The translations under genes were made by a program, and so were the position numbers. Below the pieces are notes generated by a model that saw only the letters and a program-made list of their open reading frames with translations, ran no database searches and was not told where the DNA came from. A stretch of 64,000 nucleotides of DNA from Phycisphaerae bacterium (GTDB taxonomy: Bacteria; Planctomycetota; Phycisphaerae; Phycisphaerales; SM1A02): NCBI GenBank assembly GCA_016873275.1, contig VGXO01000004.1, positions 44,275 through 108,274 on the forward strand, read 5' to 3'. Shown here piece by piece: positions 62,159-64,000 of the stretch. Numbering within the stretch: position 1 is the first letter of the stretch; every line of letters begins with the position of its first letter.

Positions 62159-63784
62159 TCACACGCCCTTCTTGAGTGCCGCGGCGAGGCGCGCGAGCGG
62201 AGCACTCGGGCGTCCCTTCGGCACGACCGCGCGGATGATCACGAGGTCGTCGGTCGCGACCGCCGTCGCGAGCGCCCGTGCGAGCGACGCCTCGTCCTCG
62301 CAGAGGAAGCCCTTGCCGGCGCCGAAGACCTCCGGCAGGCGCTCGCTCCGCAGGCAGGGGATGTCGTTGAACGGTCCGTCGAGCATCGGTCGCTGCGTGC
62401 CGTAGCCGTGGTTGTCGAGGATCAGGATGATCGGCTTCACCCCGTGGAAGCGGGCGTTCGCGGCCTCGAGCCCGGTCATGAGGAACGCCCCATCCCCCGA
62501 GAGCACCACCGGTCGACGCGCCGGATCCGCGCGACCTGCGCCGAGCGCCGCGGGAGCGCCGTAGCCCATCGAGGCGTAGTAGGGGTTCGACATCGCCCAC
62601 GACGGGGCGGCGAAGTCGACCGAGGAGAAGAGGCACTCGCCCGGCTCGAAGATGACGCCGTGCCGCTCGTCGAGCGACGCCTCCACGAGGCGCATCACGC
62701 TCTCGACGCTCAACGGCTCCGAGCTCGCCGCGACGGGCGCGGGCTCGCGGAAGGTCCACGACCTCGCGGCGCCGCGCCGCGCCGTGAGGAGCGCCTCGAG
62801 GAGCCGCGGCAGGAACGCCCAGAGCGGGACGTCGGGATAGGTGCGGTGCCCGACGAGGAGGTCGCGGTCGGTCGCGTGCACGATCCGCGAGGGATCGACC
62901 GCCGCGGTGAACGCGCCGGAGGTGAGGTCGCTGTAGAGGACTCCGAAGGCGAGGAGGAGGTCCGTCTGCTCGACGAGATCGACGACCTCCGGTCGGCTCA
63001 CCGCGCCCATGTAGACCCCGCGCGAGAGGGGGTGACGCTCGGGAAAGAAGCCCTTCGCGAGGGCGCCGGTGACGACCGGCGCCTCGAGGAACTCCGCGAG
63101 CGAGCGGAAGTCCGCACCCACCCGGCGGCGTGCCGCGTGCAGTCCCGCGACGAGCACCTTCGATCGGGCGCCGCGCACGCGCTGCAGCACGTCCTCGAGC
63201 CCCTCGCGCAGGGCGTCCTCGGCGACCGGCGGTCGCGGCACGACGAGGGGCGCCTCCACCGAGTCGATCTCGACGTCGATCAGGTCGCGGGGGATCTCGA
63301 GGTAGCCGGGTCGCTGCTCGAGGAGGCACGCGGAGATCACGCGGTCGATCTCCTTCGCGGCGGTCGCCGGCTCGTCGAGGACCGCCTCGGCGACGGTGAG
63401 GTCCTCGAAGACGTCGAGCTGCGTGCGGAAGGTCTTCACCTTGTGATGGAGGAGCGGATCGCCGCGACGCTCGGCGAGCCCGGGCGAGCCGCTGACCACG
63501 AGCATCGGCACGGACTCCGCCCAGGCGCCCGCGGTCGCGTTCACGACCTTCAGTCCGCCGACGCCGTAGGTGACCGCGCAGAGGCCGATCCCGCGGTGCC
63601 GCGCGTAGGCGTCGGCGGCGAAGCCGGCGCCCTGCTCGTCGGCGGTGACGCGGATCGGGAAGCCGAGCTCGTGCAGGCGCCCGAAGAGCCGCAGCGCGAA
63701 GTCGCCGACGATGCCGAAGCCCTCGTCGCAGCCGAGCTCGCGGAGCCGGCGGACGAGGTGGGCGGGAATGGTGGTGGTCGCCAT
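62159..63784 (-). CDS. ThDP-dependent 2-oxoacid decarboxylase (indole-/phenylpyruvate type)
   Basis: A 541-residue enzyme with the three-domain ThDP layout. The activating Glu is in VTADEQGAGFAADAYAR, and the ThDP/Mg motif is GDGAFLMTGLEAANARFHG ending ILDNHGYGTQRPM. The middle domain has SKVLVAGLHAARRRVG and DLLLAFGVLYSDL. The N-terminal GFGIVGDFALRLFGRLHE is typical of the indolepyruvate/phenylpyruvate/pyruvate decarboxylase branch, which makes aldehydes from aromatic or branched 2-oxoacids. The exact substrate is open. Repeat array 4 starts 85 nt 5' of its start codon. Confidence 0.88.
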   Translation of the reverse strand: MATTTIPAHLVRRLRELGCDEGFGIVGDFALRLFGRLHELGFPIRVTADEQGAGFAADAYARHRGIGLCAVTYGVGGLKVVNATAGAWAESVPMLVVSGSPGLAERRGDPLLHHKVKTFRTQLDVFEDLTVAEAVLDEPATAAKEIDRVISACLLEQRPGYLEIPRDLIDVEIDSVEAPLVVPRPPVAEDALREGLEDVLQRVRGARSKVLVAGLHAARRRVGADFRSLAEFLEAPVVTGALAKGFFPERHPLSRGVYMGAVSRPEVVDLVEQTDLLLAFGVLYSDLTSGAFTAAVDPSRIVHATDRDLLVGHRTYPDVPLWAFLPRLLEALLTARRGAARSWTFREPAPVAASSEPLSVESVMRLVEASLDERHGVIFEPGECLFSSVDFAAPSWAMSNPYYASMGYGAPAALGAGRADPARRPVVLSGDGAFLMTGLEAANARFHGVKPIILILDNHGYGTQRPMLDGPFNDIPCLRSERLPEVFGAGKGFLCEDEASLARALATAVATDDLVIIRAVVPKGRPSAPLARLAAALKKGV

Positions 63785-63868
63785 GCGAGGGGGGTTCCAA
63801 GCCGAGAGCGTCGCGGCACCGCAGTGTCCGCGGCGGTGGGGGAGTTGTCATCTCGCGAGCGAGGCGGC

Positions 63869-64000
63869 ACCCGCGGCCACAGGCGCTGGGTTCGGGTGCT
63901 GGTGCTTCGGGAGTCTCGCGAGGCTTCGGACACGGCGCGGGCGGCCGCCTGGCCGACCGTCGAGGTGCGCACACGGGCGTGGCCTGTGGACCCAGTGGAC
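63869..64000 (+). repeat. Modular repeat array 4 (B element, cut by window edge)
   Basis: Left-edge consensus AGGCGCTGGGTTCGGGTGCT then the B element up to the core TGTGGACCCAGTGGAC at 63985. By the fixed spacing seen elsewhere, an A core is expected 204 bp further on, at about window position 64189. Confidence 0.92.

Noticed and set aside
1..64000. tRNA, rRNA and classical T-rich terminators
   Set aside because: Read for T-loop-like GGTTCGAATCC patterns, rRNA landmarks and stem plus T-run; none found. Hairpins present lack T-tracts.

Overview
This is a very GC-rich, gene-dense stretch of a bacterial chromosome. Several traits point to the Planctomycetota, most likely a Phycisphaerales-like lineage. 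Secreted proteins end in PAPG / hydrophobic / Arg-rich sorting tails (11352-12071) or in paired dockerin-like DLNDDGxVNGADLSILL repeats (45192-46961, 58164-59795). Menaquinone is made by the futalosine route (MqnA). There is a long Bat-type von Willebrand operon, and Rho carries an Arg-rich N-terminal insertion. Codon choice is extremely G+C-biased, so long antisense open frames occur everywhere and were ignored. No rRNA, tRNA, transposase, integrase or CRISPR was recognised.

Layout. 1-4865 (minus): DEAD-box helicase, pseudouridine-5'-phosphate glycosidase, Rho and an MCE/MlaD protein cut by the window edge. 5011-11144 (plus): a tight run of alanine racemase, a geranylgeranyl-reductase-like flavoprotein, a type III polyketide synthase, MqnA and a large regulator with a MerR-like helix-turn-helix and a sigma-70-like C-terminal half. 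11352-20104 (plus): exported PAPG-tail protein, ThuA-like protein, trypsin-like protease, a DUF4212/sodium:solute symporter pair, a small protein coupled to an EboB/TatD-type hydrolase, a sulfotransferase-like protein and a DUF202 membrane protein. 20077-22814 (minus): two-component system. 22975-37565 (minus): two vWA proteins and then a Bat/MoxR operon with 4-7 nt overlaps at most junctions, preceded by a double-thioredoxin protein.

39250-49479 (mostly minus): ABC-F ATPase, a second DEAD-box helicase, a plus-strand four-helix-bundle protein, an exported metalloprotease, an alpha/beta hydrolase, an NTF2-like protein and a lipoprotein. 49934-53788: a divergent alkaline-phosphatase-fold protein convergent with an S9 peptidase. 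55501-63784: two DUF4239-like paralogues, a CadD-type transporter, a basic-tailed beta-helix protein, an exported SdiA-regulated-like propeller, an H1-like basic protein, a small membrane protein and a ThDP-dependent 2-oxoacid decarboxylase.

The most unusual content is non-coding. (1) A modular repeat family, built from an A element (about 170 bp) and a B element (210 bp tandem period), forms arrays at 37641-39247, 42991-44413, 49531-49917 and 63869-64000. Spacings are almost exactly quantised (169-171, 446, 656 bp). All four arrays have the same orientation and lie just 5' of a minus-strand gene. (2) An unrelated block at 53870-55375 contains hairpins and a 47-bp tandem unit in 3, 2, 1 and 4 copies, so the superunit spacing is 245 + 47n bp. 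(3) In-frame 9-, 12- and 15-bp microrepeats expand linkers in several genes, including a run of in-frame ATGs at the start of the largest Bat-operon gene. I could not match either large repeat family to anything I know.
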